From Nocardia camponoti (GTDB lineage Bacteria > Actinomycetota > Actinomycetes > Mycobacteriales > Mycobacteriaceae), in assembly GCF_014646135.1 (NCBI RefSeq), contig NZ_BMMW01000001.1, positions 79,570 through 143,569 on the forward strand: a DNA stretch of 64,000 nucleotides, in the 5' to 3' direction. This document shows, piece after piece, positions 18,569 to 28,598 of this stretch. Positions within the stretch are counted from its first letter, which is position 1. Each line of letters starts with the position of its first letter. A program made the position numbers and the translations under genes. The notes below the pieces were generated by a model, which was not told the DNA's origin, did no database searches, and saw only the letters and a program-made list of their open reading frames with translations.

Positions 18569-19145
18569 TATCGACTACGTCCCCGAGTCGGTGACGCGAT
18601 CGGTCAAAATTTTGGTCGCGGGCAATTTCGGGGTTGGCAAGACCACGTTCGTCTCTAGCGTTTCCGAGATCAAACCCCTGCGCACCGAGGAAACCATCAC
18701 CGAGGCCAGCATCGGGGTTGATGATTTGGCCGGCCTCGGCACGAAATCGTCGACCACGGTCGCGATGGATTTTGGGCGGCTCACGCTCAATCCGGAACTG
18801 GCCCTTTACCTTTTCGGCACTCCGGGCCAGCAGCGGTTCGCGCCGCTGTGGAGCGAACTAGCGCGGGGTGCGCTCGGCGCGCTCGTTCTCGTCGATACCC
18901 GGCGCATCGAAGCCGCCGATGAAATCCTGTCCGCGCTGGAAGAGCGCGGCGTTGGTTATGCGGTGGCGGTCAACGAGTTTGAAGGATTTCGCCGCTACCC
19001 GCTCGACGAAGTCCGGGAAGCACTCGACCTCGCGCCGGGCACGCCGGTGATCGCCGTCGACGCGCGCCGCCGCGAACATGGCCTGCGTGCGCTGATCACG
19101 TTGGCGGAGTTTCTGTTTCGTCGTCAGGAAGCGGTTCTTCGGTGA
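18543..19145 (+). CDS. Ras-like GTP/ATP-binding protein (CvnD-like)
   Basis: This 200-residue small GTPase-like protein is the conservon switch. The P-loop GNFGVGKT is at residues 27-34, a T-rich switch-I region (TEETITEASIG) follows, and FGTPGQQRF corresponds to G3. The G4 motif is degenerate (VNEFEG in place of NKxD), as is usual for CvnD. It is cytosolic and expected to cycle under control of the roadblock and kinase proteins. The start lies inside the DUF742 gene and the stop overlaps the P450 start by GTGA. Confidence 0.9.
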   Translation: MGFAPSPADIDYVPESVTRSVKILVAGNFGVGKTTFVSSVSEIKPLRTEETITEASIGVDDLAGLGTKSSTTVAMDFGRLTLNPELALYLFGTPGQQRFAPLWSELARGALGALVLVDTRRIEAADEILSALEERGVGYAVAVNEFEGFRRYPLDEVREALDLAPGTPVIAVDARRREHGLRALITLAEFLFRRQEAVLR

Positions 19146-20353
19146 GTACGCACGTCCTCGGTGATCGCGTTTCGATGTATTCGGCCGAGTTCGCCGCCGA
19201 CCCGCAGTCGGCCTACCGCGACATGCGCAAACGCTTCGGTTCCGTTGTGCCGGTTGAACTTTCGCCTGGCATCAACGCGACATTGGTGATCGGTTACGCG
19301 ACCGCGGTGCGGATTCTCAACGATCCCGAGCACTTTCCCGCCGACCCGCGCGAATGGGAACGCAACATCCCCGCCGACTGCCCCGTCCTGCCGATGTTGC
19401 AATTCCGGCCTGCCGCGCTGCGGACAACCGGGGCCGAACACACGCGGTATCGGCAGGCGAATGTCGCTGGCATCGCGGGCGTTGATCTATATGCGATGCA
19501 CGGCATCGTCGAGCAATACGCCATCGGGCTCATCAACACCTTCTGCGCGACCGGCTCGGCAGATCTGTTGAGCCAGTACGCTTTTCCGCTCGTCTTCCAG
19601 ACGCTCAACCGCATGCTCGGTTGCACGCCCGAGATCGGCGCGCAGGTCGCCCAGGGCATGGCGCAAATCTTTGAAGGCAACGACGCCGAAGCGGGCAACA
19701 ACCTGCTCGCGAGCGCGCTGCACGCCCTGGTGATGCTGCGTCAAGCCGAGCCCGGCGACGACGTCGCGACCCGCCTGCTACATCACCCGGCCGCGCTGTC
19801 GGATGAGGAGATGGTGCATCAACTGCTCGTGCTCTACGGCGCGGGCATCGAACCGATGCTCAACCTCGTCGTCAACACGCTGCGACTGATGCTCACCGAC
19901 GACCGCTTCGCCGGAAATCTGTTGGGCGGCAGCCTTTCTACCCGCGACGCGCTCGACGAAGTGCTCTTCACCGACCCGCCCTTGGCGAATTTCTGCATGA
20001 CGTATCCGATTCGACCCATGCTCATCGACGGCATGTGGTTGCCCGCTAACGAACCTGTCGTCATCAGCATGTCGGCGTGCAACAACGACCCGGCGATCGC
20101 TGGGCGCGACATGCTCGACAACCGTGCGCACCTGGCGTGGAGCGCGGGCCCGCATGGGTGTCCCGCGCGTTCGGTCGCGTATCTGATCGTCCAAGACGCG
20201 ATCGACCAGCTGCTCGACGCGTTGCCGGAACTGCGCCTCGCCGTGCCTGCCGAGGAATTGGTGTGGCGGCCCGGCCCGTTCCATCGCTCGCTTGCCGCGT
20301 TGCCGGTGGAATTCCCGCGCACCCCGCCCTTGCCGGTGCCGGAGAGTTTCTAG
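19142..20353 (+). CDS. conservon cytochrome P450 (CvnE-like)
   Basis: This 403-residue P450-fold protein ends the conservon. The heme loop WSAGPHGCPAR supplies the axial Cys340, and the I-helix has LYGAGIEPM in place of the usual AGxxT. The K-helix ExxR motif is not visible: the expected place reads DEVLFTD, so the arginine appears lost. It may therefore be a poor monooxygenase or a signalling-associated P450. It is coupled to the GTPase by a GTGA overlap. The substrate is unknown and no ferredoxin gene is adjacent. Confidence 0.88.
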   Translation: MSTHVLGDRVSMYSAEFAADPQSAYRDMRKRFGSVVPVELSPGINATLVIGYATAVRILNDPEHFPADPREWERNIPADCPVLPMLQFRPAALRTTGAEHTRYRQANVAGIAGVDLYAMHGIVEQYAIGLINTFCATGSADLLSQYAFPLVFQTLNRMLGCTPEIGAQVAQGMAQIFEGNDAEAGNNLLASALHALVMLRQAEPGDDVATRLLHHPAALSDEEMVHQLLVLYGAGIEPMLNLVVNTLRLMLTDDRFAGNLLGGSLSTRDALDEVLFTDPPLANFCMTYPIRPMLIDGMWLPANEPVVISMSACNNDPAIAGRDMLDNRAHLAWSAGPHGCPARSVAYLIVQDAIDQLLDALPELRLAVPAEELVWRPGPFHRSLAALPVEFPRTPPLPVPESF

Positions 20354-20506
20354 TAGCGCGATTCCCGCGCGCTGAGCGGCGGGTCCGTGCCGATCCCGGG
20401 ACACTCGGCCGATTTCGAGTGCGTCCCGTGCTCGGCGTGTGACGATGGGGACCCATTCGCCGACCTCGCGCGTTCGGTCGGCCCGTGCTGCTCGAGGACG
20501 TGAGAG

Positions 20507-20890
20507 ATGAGTTATTCCAGATTCGCGCTAGCCGTTGCCGCCGGTTGCGCCACGGTCGCGGCGTTCGCACCGCCCGCATCGGCAGGCGTTTCGCAGTTGA
20601 CCGTGCAGGCCAACATCAGCGTCGGCTCGTCGACGAACTACGGCGTCGGCTGCTTCCACCAACTGCTCGCCCGGTTGAGCGTCGGCATCGACCCGGTCGC
20701 GTTCTACGACAACGGAACGCTGCTCGCGGTGGTCGCCCCGACCGACGGCATCGCGCGCCTGGGGTGGGTGCCCAGCTACGAGGGCTCCCACACCATGACC
20801 GCCGTGCAAGACGGCGTCGCCGCTAGCCAAACCGTGCAGGTGGGTCGCGGATTCCTATTCGGTTACTCCTGCGTGGTCACCGGCGGCTAA
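20507..20890 (+). CDS. secreted protein with Ig-like fold, 127 aa
   Basis: This small exported protein has a typical Sec signal peptide (MSYSRFALAVAAGCATVAAF, with cleavage likely after PASA at about residue 26). The mature part of about 100 residues is beta-rich and has two cysteines that could form a disulfide (VGCFHQ, YSCVV). The segment with NGTLLAVVAPTDG and SHTMTAVQDG recalls bacterial Ig-like repeat modules. It has no membrane anchor or catalytic motif. GAGAG precedes the ATG. It is isolated between the conservon and a terminator. Confidence 0.75.
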   Translation: MSYSRFALAVAAGCATVAAFAPPASAGVSQLTVQANISVGSSTNYGVGCFHQLLARLSVGIDPVAFYDNGTLLAVVAPTDGIARLGWVPSYEGSHTMTAVQDGVAASQTVQVGRGFLFGYSCVVTGG

Positions 20891-20898
20891 GCCGCGCG

Positions 20899-20930
20899 AA
20901 GGCCCGGCCGCTCACCAGCGACCGGGCCTT
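20899..20930. terminator. bidirectional intrinsic terminator
   Basis: AAGGCCCGG and CCGGGCCTT are perfect 9-bp arms with a 14-nt loop. They lie between the convergent secreted-protein gene and the Clp gene and can serve both. Confidence 0.8.
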
Positions 20931-20944
20931 GAGTTCACGCGAAA

Positions 20945-23599
20945 CTACTTGTCGGCCAGCTTCTTTCCGCTGCCCGGCTTCTTCGTCGCCTTCTTGGTTG
21001 TGTCGGTCTTCTTCGCCGACGCCCCATTCGACTCCGCCTTCTCTGAGGTGGCGGGTTCGGCGATCGTGTCGGTGATCTTGGTCGTGCCGTTGTCGGCGGT
21101 GAAGACCAGATCGTCGTCATGCACGTCGACCTTGACCGTCTCGCCCGGCGTCAACGCGCCATCGAGCAACATCCGCGACAGGCGGTTGTCGAGCTCCTTC
21201 TGCACGGTCCTGCGCAGCGGGCGCGCACCCCACTCGGGCTGGAAACCGCGCTCGCCGATCCAGTCGATGGCCGCCTTCGAGATGTCCATCTCGATGTCCT
21301 GGCCGCCCAACATGCGCTTAGTGCGGTCGAGGATGAGCGTGACGATCTGCTCAAGCTGTTCCTTGTCGAGGCGATGGAACACGATCTGCTCATCGATACG
21401 GTTAAGGAATTCGGGCCGGAAGTGCGCACGCAGCCGCTCTTCGAGCTGCGGGATGATGCCGTCGAGGTCGCCGGGAGGGGCCGCGAGGATGATGTCGGAG
21501 CCGATGTTCGACGTCATGATCACGATGGTGTTCTTGAAGTCGACCGTGCGGCCCTTCGAATCGGTGACGCGACCGTCATCGAGCAGCTGCAACAAGACGT
21601 TGAACACGTCCGGGTGCGCCTTTTCGACCTCGTCAAACAAGATCACCGAGTACGGCTGACGGCGTACCTTGTCGGTGAGCTGCGCGGCGTCGTCGTAGCC
21701 GACGTATCCGGGAGGCGCACCAACGAGACGCGACACGGTGTGCTTCTCCTGGAACTCGCTCATGTCGAAGCGAATGAGTCGGTCCTCGTCACCAAAGACG
21801 GCTTCCGCCAACGCTTTTGCGAGCTCGGTCTTACCAACACCGGTGGGCCCGAGGAACAGGAACGACCCGATCGGCCGGTTGGGATCCTTGAGCCCGGCGC
21901 GAGCACGCCGAACCGCTTCCGCCACCGCGATAATCGCCTCGTTTTGCCCGACGACCCGCTTGTGCAGCACCTCTTCAAGCTTGAGCAGGCGCTTCTTTTC
22001 CTCAGCGGTCAGGTCGGCGACGGGGATGCCGGTCTGGCGCGAAACGACCTCGGCGATGTCGACAACCTCGACCTCGGGTTCGCTGCGCGCGAGGCCCGAC
22101 TCTTCGAATTCCTTTTCCGCCTTAGCGATTTCGGCCTTGAGCGCCTTGGCCTTTTCGAAATCGTCACGGTCGACGGCGGCGTCCTTTTCGCGATGCAGCG
22201 CGGCAAGGGCTTCTTCCTTGGCCTTGACGTCCGGCGACGGCGTGCCCGAGCGCAGCCGCACCCGCGCGCCCGCCTGGTCGACCAGGTCGATGGCCTTGTC
22301 GGGCATAAACCGGTCGGTGATGTAGCGATCCGACAGCTGCGCGGCCGCGACCAGCGAGTCGTCGGAGTAGCGCACCTGGTGATGCTCCTCGTATACGTCG
22401 ACCAGGCCGCGCAGGATTTCGATGGTGTCGAGCACCGACGGCTCGTCGACCATCACCGGCTGGAAACGACGCTCAAGCGCGGCGTCCTTTTCGATGTACT
22501 TGCGGTATTCGTCGATGGTCGTCGCACCAACGGTGTGCAGTTCGCCGCGCGCGAGTGCGGGCTTGAGCAGCTGACCGGCGTCCATCGAACCCTCACCGCC
22601 ACCGCCAGCGCCGACGATGGTGTGCAGCTCGTCGATGAAGAGCACGATCTCGTCCTTGTGCGCCTTGACCTCGTCAAGGATCTTGGTGACGCGCTCTTCG
22701 AACTCACCGCGGTACTTGCTGCCCGCGACGAGCGAACCGACGTCGAGGGCGATCACGCGACGGTCAGTGAGCGTGGACGGCACGTCGCCGTTGACGATGC
22801 GCTGCGCGAGCCCTTCGACAATCGCGGTCTTACCGACGCCGGGGTCGCCGATGAGGACCGGGTTGTTCTTGCGGCGACGCGACAGAATTTCGATGGTCTG
22901 CTCGATTTCGGGCGCGCGCCCAACAACCGGGTCGACGAGCCCTTCGCGCGCTTCGGCGGTGAGGTCGCGACCGTATTCGTCGAGCGTGGGCGTTTCGGAC
23001 TTGCCGCCGCCCTTGGTCTTCTGGCCACGCGACTGCTGCGGCGCGCCGCCACCCTGCGGTGCCGACGGCGCGCTGGCGCCGCCCCCCGCGCGCGAGCTCT
23101 GCTGCCGTCGGTCGATGCCGGAAACGAGGGTCTGCGCGGCGACGCTGTCGGGCAGCGAGGCGATGCCGAGCAAAATGTGTTCCGGGCCGATGTAGCTGCT
23201 TCCTTGCTGGGCGGCCTGACGCTGGGCCGCGCGTAGCGCCAATTTCGTTGCCGGACTGAGCGTGATGTCGGCCAAATCCTCATCGCTGGGGTGACCGGTG
23301 TCGAGGTAATCCTGCATCTGCTCGGCGACCATCTCCGGGTCGAGGCCGAGCTCTTCCAAGATGCTCTGGCCCGGCTCGCTCTCGGCGGCGGCGTAGAGCA
23401 AATGCTCGGGCGTGATTTCCGGATTACCCCATTCTTGGGCGGCTTGGCGCGCGTCGGCGACGAGTTCCTTGGCGCTCTCGGTCATCAGCCTGCCGAGGTC
23501 GATCCGTTGTACCGGTGGTTTCGCGGACATTCCCGAGCCAAAAAAGCGGTTGAAGATGTCGTCGAAGGAATCCATCGAACCTGGCCAGCTGGCTGTCAT
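20945..23599 (-). CDS. Clp-family AAA+ chaperone, ClpC/ClpB hybrid
   Basis: This 884-residue two-ring AAA+ unfoldase has a Clp-N domain (about 40-180), a Gly/Ser/Gln-rich linker, AAA1 with GDPGVGKT, a short coiled-coil middle domain like that of ClpC ([20 protein letters not shown]), and AAA2 with GPTGVGKT. It ends in a Lys/Ala/Ser tail. Between the sensor strand [10 protein letters not shown] and [10 protein letters not shown] the sequence reads AAPPGDLDG. The [LIV]-G-[FL] loop used by ClpC/ClpA to dock ClpP is not visible there, so it may work as a disaggregase. The start ATG at 23599 has GAGAGG upstream; an in-frame extension to 23674 is unsupported. Confidence 0.88.
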   Translation of the reverse strand: MTASWPGSMDSFDDIFNRFFGSGMSAKPPVQRIDLGRLMTESAKELVADARQAAQEWGNPEITPEHLLYAAAESEPGQSILEELGLDPEMVAEQMQDYLDTGHPSDEDLADITLSPATKLALRAAQRQAAQQGSSYIGPEHILLGIASLPDSVAAQTLVSGIDRRQQSSRAGGGASAPSAPQGGGAPQQSRGQKTKGGGKSETPTLDEYGRDLTAEAREGLVDPVVGRAPEIEQTIEILSRRRKNNPVLIGDPGVGKTAIVEGLAQRIVNGDVPSTLTDRRVIALDVGSLVAGSKYRGEFEERVTKILDEVKAHKDEIVLFIDELHTIVGAGGGGEGSMDAGQLLKPALARGELHTVGATTIDEYRKYIEKDAALERRFQPVMVDEPSVLDTIEILRGLVDVYEEHHQVRYSDDSLVAAAQLSDRYITDRFMPDKAIDLVDQAGARVRLRSGTPSPDVKAKEEALAALHREKDAAVDRDDFEKAKALKAEIAKAEKEFEESGLARSEPEVEVVDIAEVVSRQTGIPVADLTAEEKKRLLKLEEVLHKRVVGQNEAIIAVAEAVRRARAGLKDPNRPIGSFLFLGPTGVGKTELAKALAEAVFGDEDRLIRFDMSEFQEKHTVSRLVGAPPGYVGYDDAAQLTDKVRRQPYSVILFDEVEKAHPDVFNVLLQLLDDGRVTDSKGRTVDFKNTIVIMTSNIGSDIILAAPPGDLDGIIPQLEERLRAHFRPEFLNRIDEQIVFHRLDKEQLEQIVTLILDRTKRMLGGQDIEMDISKAAIDWIGERGFQPEWGARPLRRTVQKELDNRLSRMLLDGALTPGETVKVDVHDDDLVFTADNGTTKITDTIAEPATSEKAESNGASAKKTDTTKKATKKPGSGKKLADK

Positions 23600-23833
23600 T
23601 GTTGTCCACACCTCTCGCTCGTCGTCGCCGCGACGAGGCGGCAACCGTGGGATCCGGTCGGTACTGCTTAGCAATCTTTCGGCATACCTGGCCTCGAAGC
23701 AAGGAGTTGGAGAGTTTCACATTCGCAACGGACAGCCCTGGGCCAACAAAACAAAGTTCCGCGAAACGGCGACAAAACCGCCCGTCTTGTCCGATTCTTA
23801 GCGTGAACTCACCGACGAGAAGAGCAACACACC

Positions 23834-25897
23834 TTGGTCACCGACGTCATCGATGTCACCGCGGAATTCACGATCGCGCGGCAAGCCCTCTGGGACGTGC
23901 TGCTCGATCCGGAAAGTTATCCGCGCATGTTCACCGGTATTGGCAGCTGCACCCGTGTCGAGGGTACCGACGGCACGGTGATGTGGCAGGTCAGAGCTGG
24001 GTCGCCCGCCACCGGCGTCCGCGATATCGAACTTACCCTCAGCGTTGGACGCTGGTATGAAAGTTTCGAACTGCGCTGCTCAGAGCTAGGTTCCTACGTT
24101 GCCGTGCGGCTGCGCGGCGATCAGGACCGCACGCGACTCGACATCACCCTCTTCGGCGTGGCGCGCATCCATCCCGCACTCGACGGTCGTCCCGACGCGA
24201 CAGCGACCGACTGGGTCAAGGCTGGCTTGCGACGCACCGCCGACGTGCTTTCGGGCACGCGGTCCTCGGTGGTCGTGAATGCCGAACGGTCGCCGCTGCG
24301 GCGCAACGCGGCCGTCGCGCGCAGCATCGCCGCGACCGGACTGGTTCGCGCCGACCCGTTCGCGATGATGCGTCAGGTCCGCACGCTGCAAAAGTGGGGC
24401 TTCAACCTCGCCGGGGGCTATGCGGCGAGCGCGGTGCTCACGCCCGACGCGCCCGCGGTGATCGATTTGGGCGGTGGCGTGCGCACCTTCGCCGAGATCG
24501 ACACCCGATCCAGCGCACTCGCCGCCGCGATGCACGCCAGCGGGCTGCGCGCGGGCGACGCGATCGGGCTGCTCGCCCGTAATCACGTCGGCATGGTCGA
24601 GACGATGGTCGCGGCAGGCAAGCTCGGCGTCGACGTCGCACTGCTCAACGCGGGATTGTCGGGCAGACGCATCGAGGAAATCGTGCAGCGACACCGGCTC
24701 GCCGCGGTGTATGTCGACGGTGAGCTTGAGGTGCTGATTCGCTACCTGCATGCCAGCATCCCGCGCGTCAACACCGACGGGCGACCACCGGTTCCTGAAC
24801 GCCCAACTATTAACGACTGCATCGCCGCCGCGCCCGCCGAGTTCCCGATCGCGACCCATCCCGGTCGCCTGATCGTGCTCACCTCGGGTACGAGCGGTTC
24901 GCCGAAGGGCGCGCGTCGTCCGCACGCGCGCGGATTCGCGACCATCGCGGCGCTGCTGTCGCGTATCCCGCTCCGGGTAGAGGAGATCGCGCTCATTCCC
25001 GCGCCGCTTTTTCACACGTGGGGACTGGCCGCGCTGCAGTTGTGCACCGCGCTGCGGGCGACGGTCGTGCTCGGCGACGGGTTCGACGCGGTCGCGTGCC
25101 TTGGTCGCATCGCCGAGCATCGCATCACCACGCTGTTTGTTGTCCCGACGATGGTCGAACGGCTACTTGACGTGCCCGACGAGGTGCGCGCGCAATACGA
25201 CTTGAGCAGCCTGCGCTTCGTAATCAGTTGTGGCGCACCACTTTCCGGTGCGACGGTGCTGCGCTTCCTTGAGGTGTTCGGGGACACCCTCTACAACGTT
25301 TACGGGTCAACCGAGGTGTCGTGGGCGAGCGTCGCCACTCCCGACGAACTGCGTGTCGCCCCGACCACGGCAGGTCGCCCACCGCTCGGGACACGTGTCG
25401 CGGTGCTCGGTCCTGATCTGCGGCCGGTTCCGGTTGGCACGGTCGGCCATATTTTCGTCGCCAACCACATGCTCTTCGACGGGTACGTGAACTCCGCGCC
25501 GCCCGAGGAAGCCGACGGCATGCTCGACACCGGCGACCTCGGTTATCTCGACGCGGGCGGGCAGTTGTTTGTCGAAGGCCGCGACGACGAGATGATTATT
25601 TCCGGCGGCGAGAACGTCTTCCCTCGCCCGGTCGAGGAAGCACTCGCGCACCTACCGCAGGTCAGCGAGGTTGCCGTGGTTGGCGTGCCCGATCGCGAAT
25701 TCGGCCAGCGCTTAGCGGCTTTCGTCGTTCGACGCGACGACGCTGGTCTGGATTCGGACATGGTGCGCACCTACATCCGCCATCGCCTGAGCCGGTTTTC
25801 GGTGCCGCGCGACGTGACCTTCCTGCCGTCGTTGCCGCGCGGCGAGACCGGCAAGATTCTCAAACGAGTGCTGGTTCGGCCCGATGCGACGATCTAG
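23834..25897 (+). CDS. SRPBCC-acyl-CoA synthetase fusion
   Basis: This 687-residue fusion begins with a SRPBCC/START-like domain (about 5-148: VTAEFTIARQALWDVLLDPESY) and continues as a full ANL ligase (about 175-685). The ligase half has P-loop LTSGTSGSPKG (349-359), YGSTE, TGDLGYLD, FVEGRDDEMIISGGENV and the C-terminal catalytic lysine in GETGKILK. It should activate a carboxylic acid with ATP and CoA; the SRPBCC domain may bind a hydrophobic acid or intermediate. Many actinobacterial FadD enzymes lack such an N-domain. The TTG at 23834 is the best start; the ribosome binding site is weak. Its 3' end overlaps the convergent pruB by 38 nt. Confidence 0.85.
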   Translation: MVTDVIDVTAEFTIARQALWDVLLDPESYPRMFTGIGSCTRVEGTDGTVMWQVRAGSPATGVRDIELTLSVGRWYESFELRCSELGSYVAVRLRGDQDRTRLDITLFGVARIHPALDGRPDATATDWVKAGLRRTADVLSGTRSSVVVNAERSPLRRNAAVARSIAATGLVRADPFAMMRQVRTLQKWGFNLAGGYAASAVLTPDAPAVIDLGGGVRTFAEIDTRSSALAAAMHASGLRAGDAIGLLARNHVGMVETMVAAGKLGVDVALLNAGLSGRRIEEIVQRHRLAAVYVDGELEVLIRYLHASIPRVNTDGRPPVPERPTINDCIAAAPAEFPIATHPGRLIVLTSGTSGSPKGARRPHARGFATIAALLSRIPLRVEEIALIPAPLFHTWGLAALQLCTALRATVVLGDGFDAVACLGRIAEHRITTLFVVPTMVERLLDVPDEVRAQYDLSSLRFVISCGAPLSGATVLRFLEVFGDTLYNVYGSTEVSWASVATPDELRVAPTTAGRPPLGTRVAVLGPDLRPVPVGTVGHIFVANHMLFDGYVNSAPPEEADGMLDTGDLGYLDAGGQLFVEGRDDEMIISGGENVFPRPVEEALAHLPQVSEVAVVGVPDREFGQRLAAFVVRRDDAGLDSDMVRTYIRHRLSRFSVPRDVTFLPSLPRGETGKILKRVLVRPDATI

Positions 25898-26849
25898 TCG
25901 GCTTCAACGCTCGTAAAAAGAAGGCAAGGTTGGCTGGGCGTTCGGCCAACCTGCGCATGAAGTACCCGTACCACTGCGTGCCGTACGGCAGGTAGACGCG
26001 CACGGGGTTGCCTTCGTCGACTAGGCGGCGCTGTTCGTCGGCGCGGATGCCGTAGAGCATTTGGTATTCGAATTCGGTCGACTTGCGGTGTGCGGCGGTC
26101 ATCGCGACGGCGGCGGTGGCGATGATGGCCGGGTCGTGCGAAGCGACCATCGGGTAGCCAGCGCCTGCCGCGAGGATACCGAGGCAGCGCAGGTAAGAAG
26201 CGTCGACTTCGGCGCGTGTTTGGAAGGCGTGGTCTTCGGGCTCGGCGTAGGCACCTTTGCACAGCCGGATACGCGAGCCGGGGCTGGCGAAGGCGTGGCA
26301 GTCGTCTTCGGTCCTGCGGAGATAGGCCTGCAAAACCGTGCCCAGCCAAGGGAATTCGGCTCTCACCTCGCCCACGATGTGGAGCGTGGAATCGGTTGTT
26401 GTGTGGTTTTCGGCGTCGACAGTCACCCAGATGCCCGCCGCTTCGGCTTCGCGGCACAGTTCGGTGAGGTTTGCTTGCGCTAGCGCGTTGCCGTGCCCGG
26501 GGATGGCTTGACCGAGCGCGGACAATTTCACCGAAACCTCAACGGGGCGAACGGCTCCCGTGCCGTGCTGGGCCCAGGGGAGTGCGGCGAGGGCGTGGAT
26601 GAGCTCGCGATAGTGGTCGACGGTGGTGCGTGCGGTGGCTTCGTCGGTCACGTCTTCGCCGAGAAAGTCGATGCTGACGAAATGTCCTGTGCTGAGCAGG
26701 GTTTCGGCTGTGGTTAGCGCGTCGGTCGTTGTTGTTCCCGCGACGAACCGGTCGACGACACCTCGGGTGAATCGTTGTTTCGTGATCGCTTCGCGCATGC
26801 GGTCCGACCGTGCGGCGGCCAGCAGCGACGTGCGCAGCAGTGTGGTCAT
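25860..26849 (-). CDS. pruB: proline dehydrogenase
   Basis: This 329-residue FAD-dependent proline dehydrogenase oxidises L-proline to pyrroline-5-carboxylate, passing electrons to quinones at the membrane. The TIM-barrel pattern is clear: SVKLSALGQ, WVTVDAENHTTTD, RLCKGAYAEP, SHDP and the C-terminal RVYLPYGTQWYGYFMRRLAERPAN (flavin and substrate site) are present. It is the short monofunctional type paired with a separate P5C dehydrogenase. The ATG at 26849 shares a base with the pruA stop and has AGGAGG upstream. The pair is divergent from a PucR-type regulator. Confidence 0.93.
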   Translation of the reverse strand: MTTLLRTSLLAAARSDRMREAITKQRFTRGVVDRFVAGTTTTDALTTAETLLSTGHFVSIDFLGEDVTDEATARTTVDHYRELIHALAALPWAQHGTGAVRPVEVSVKLSALGQAIPGHGNALAQANLTELCREAEAAGIWVTVDAENHTTTDSTLHIVGEVRAEFPWLGTVLQAYLRRTEDDCHAFASPGSRIRLCKGAYAEPEDHAFQTRAEVDASYLRCLGILAAGAGYPMVASHDPAIIATAAVAMTAAHRKSTEFEYQMLYGIRADEQRRLVDEGNPVRVYLPYGTQWYGYFMRRLAERPANLAFFLRALKPTRSSHRAEPALV

Positions 26850-28486
26850 CACGCCTCCTGATGCGGGTAGCGGTGATCCGTTGGGGGAGTGAAGGTTTCC
26901 TTGATCGTGCGCGCTGAGGTCCAGCGCAGGAGGTTTTGTGGGGAGCCCGCTTTGTCGTTGGTGCCGGACGCGCGACCGCCGCCGAAGGGCTGTTGCCCGA
27001 CCACCGCGCCCGACGGTTTGTCGTTGATGTAGAAATTGCCCGCGGTGAAGGAGAGTCGCTCGGTCGCGGTGGCGATCGCGGTGCGATCGTCGGCGATGAA
27101 CGAACCGGTGAGCGCGTACGGCGCGCCGTTGTCGATGGTGTCCATGATGTCGGCGAACGCGGTCGGGGTCGCGTCGTCGTAGACGTGCACGGCCAGGATC
27201 GGGCCGAAGTATTCGGTGCTGAACGCTTCGTCGGTCGGATCGTCACTGACGATGACGGTGGGTTCAATGAACCACCCTTGCGAATCGTCACTGTGACCGC
27301 CCGCGACGACCGTCAAAGCCGGTGTGGCCTTTGCCCGTTCGAGCGCGGCGACGTTGCGATCGAAGGCGCGTTGGTCGATGAGCGCGCCACCAAAATTGGT
27401 GAAGTCGGTGACGTCGCCGTAACGCAATTGCGTTGTCTTCTCGATGAAGTCGTCAGACATGTGCTGCCACACCGACTTTGGAATGAACGCGCGCGAGGCC
27501 GCCGAACACTTCTGCCCCTGGTAGTCGAACGCGCCGCGCAGCAGAGCGGTAGTGAGTACGTCGGGATTGGCCGACGGGTGAGCGAGCACGAAATCCTTGC
27601 CGCCGGTCTCGCCGACAAGGCGTGGGTACGTGCGATAGCGGTCGAGGCGTTGGGCGACCGACTGCCAGAGGTGGCGGAACGTGGCGGTCGAACCGGTGAA
27701 GTGGATGCCCGCCAGGCGCGGGTCGTTGAGAACCACGTCCGAAATCGCCGGGCCAGGGCCGTTGACCAGGTTGATCACCCCCGGCGGCAGACCAGCGGCT
27801 TCGAGCAATTGCATGGTGAGGTAGGCCGCGACGGCCTGGGTTGGCGACGGTTTCCAGACGACGGTGTTGCCCATGAGCGCGGGCGCGGTCGGGAGATTGC
27901 CCGCGATGGCGGTGAAATTGAACGGCGTGATCGCGTAAACGAACCCTTCGAGTGAACGGTATTCCATCCGATTCCACACGCCGCGCGTGGAGATGGGTTG
28001 TTCGGCCATGAGCTGGCGGGCGAAGGCCACGTTGAATCGCCAGAAGTCGACGAGTTCGCATGGCGCGTCGATTTCGGCCTGGTAGGCGGTTTTGGATTGG
28101 CCGAGCATGGTTGCGGCGGCGATGCGTTCGCGCCAGGGTCCGGCAAGGAGGTCGGCGGCGCGGAGAAAGATCGCGGCGCGGTCGTCGAAGGACATCGCGC
28201 GCCAGGCGGGGGCAGCTGCGTTCGCGGCGTCGACGGCTTGCTGCGCCTCCGCGTGCGTCGCCTCGGTGAACGTACCGAGGGTGGCGGCGTGGCGATGGGG
28301 TTGGACGACGGTGGTCAGCGCGCCCTGGCCTCGGGTGTGTTGTCCGCCGATCACGTTGTGGATGTCGACGGGATTGGCCGCTAGGTCGGCGAGGGCGGCA
28401 TGGAGGCGTGCGCGTTCCGGTGTGCCAGCGGCGAAGGTGCCGACAGGTTCGTTGACCGGAAGTGGGGGTCCGGTGATGGCATCCAT
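26849..28486 (-). CDS. pruA: L-glutamate gamma-semialdehyde (P5C) dehydrogenase
   Basis: This 545-residue NAD+-dependent aldehyde dehydrogenase converts glutamate semialdehyde (from P5C) to glutamate, the second step of proline catabolism. The catalytic cysteine is in DYQGQKCSAAS and the general-base glutamate in VGETGGKD. PFNFTAIAGNLPTAPA and the cofactor motif FTGSTATF are typical of PruA. The length matches the family. The operon order is pruA then pruB, with a 1-nt overlap, so the two enzymes are produced together, in keeping with channelling of P5C. Confidence 0.95.
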   Translation of the reverse strand: MDAITGPPLPVNEPVGTFAAGTPERARLHAALADLAANPVDIHNVIGGQHTRGQGALTTVVQPHRHAATLGTFTEATHAEAQQAVDAANAAAPAWRAMSFDDRAAIFLRAADLLAGPWRERIAAATMLGQSKTAYQAEIDAPCELVDFWRFNVAFARQLMAEQPISTRGVWNRMEYRSLEGFVYAITPFNFTAIAGNLPTAPALMGNTVVWKPSPTQAVAAYLTMQLLEAAGLPPGVINLVNGPGPAISDVVLNDPRLAGIHFTGSTATFRHLWQSVAQRLDRYRTYPRLVGETGGKDFVLAHPSANPDVLTTALLRGAFDYQGQKCSAASRAFIPKSVWQHMSDDFIEKTTQLRYGDVTDFTNFGGALIDQRAFDRNVAALERAKATPALTVVAGGHSDDSQGWFIEPTVIVSDDPTDEAFSTEYFGPILAVHVYDDATPTAFADIMDTIDNGAPYALTGSFIADDRTAIATATERLSFTAGNFYINDKPSGAVVGQQPFGGGRASGTNDKAGSPQNLLRWTSARTIKETFTPPTDHRYPHQEA

Positions 28487-28598
28487 GTGACGTAGTCAAC
28501 TCCGTTTATCAGGGCGCATAATCGGAGGATCGGACAAAGCTAGGGTTCGCGCTTGGTTCGATCGGCCAAAGGGTTCCGTTTCGGAAGGGTTGGGCGTG

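Noticed and set aside
21119..23236. 705-codon plus-strand frame opposite the Clp gene
   Set aside because: Antisense shadow; the minus strand encodes an intact two-ring AAA+ protein.
23600..23833. Possible heat-shock (HAIR, CIRCE or sigma-H) element upstream of the Clp gene
   Set aside because: I looked for these consensus elements in the gap and found no convincing match.
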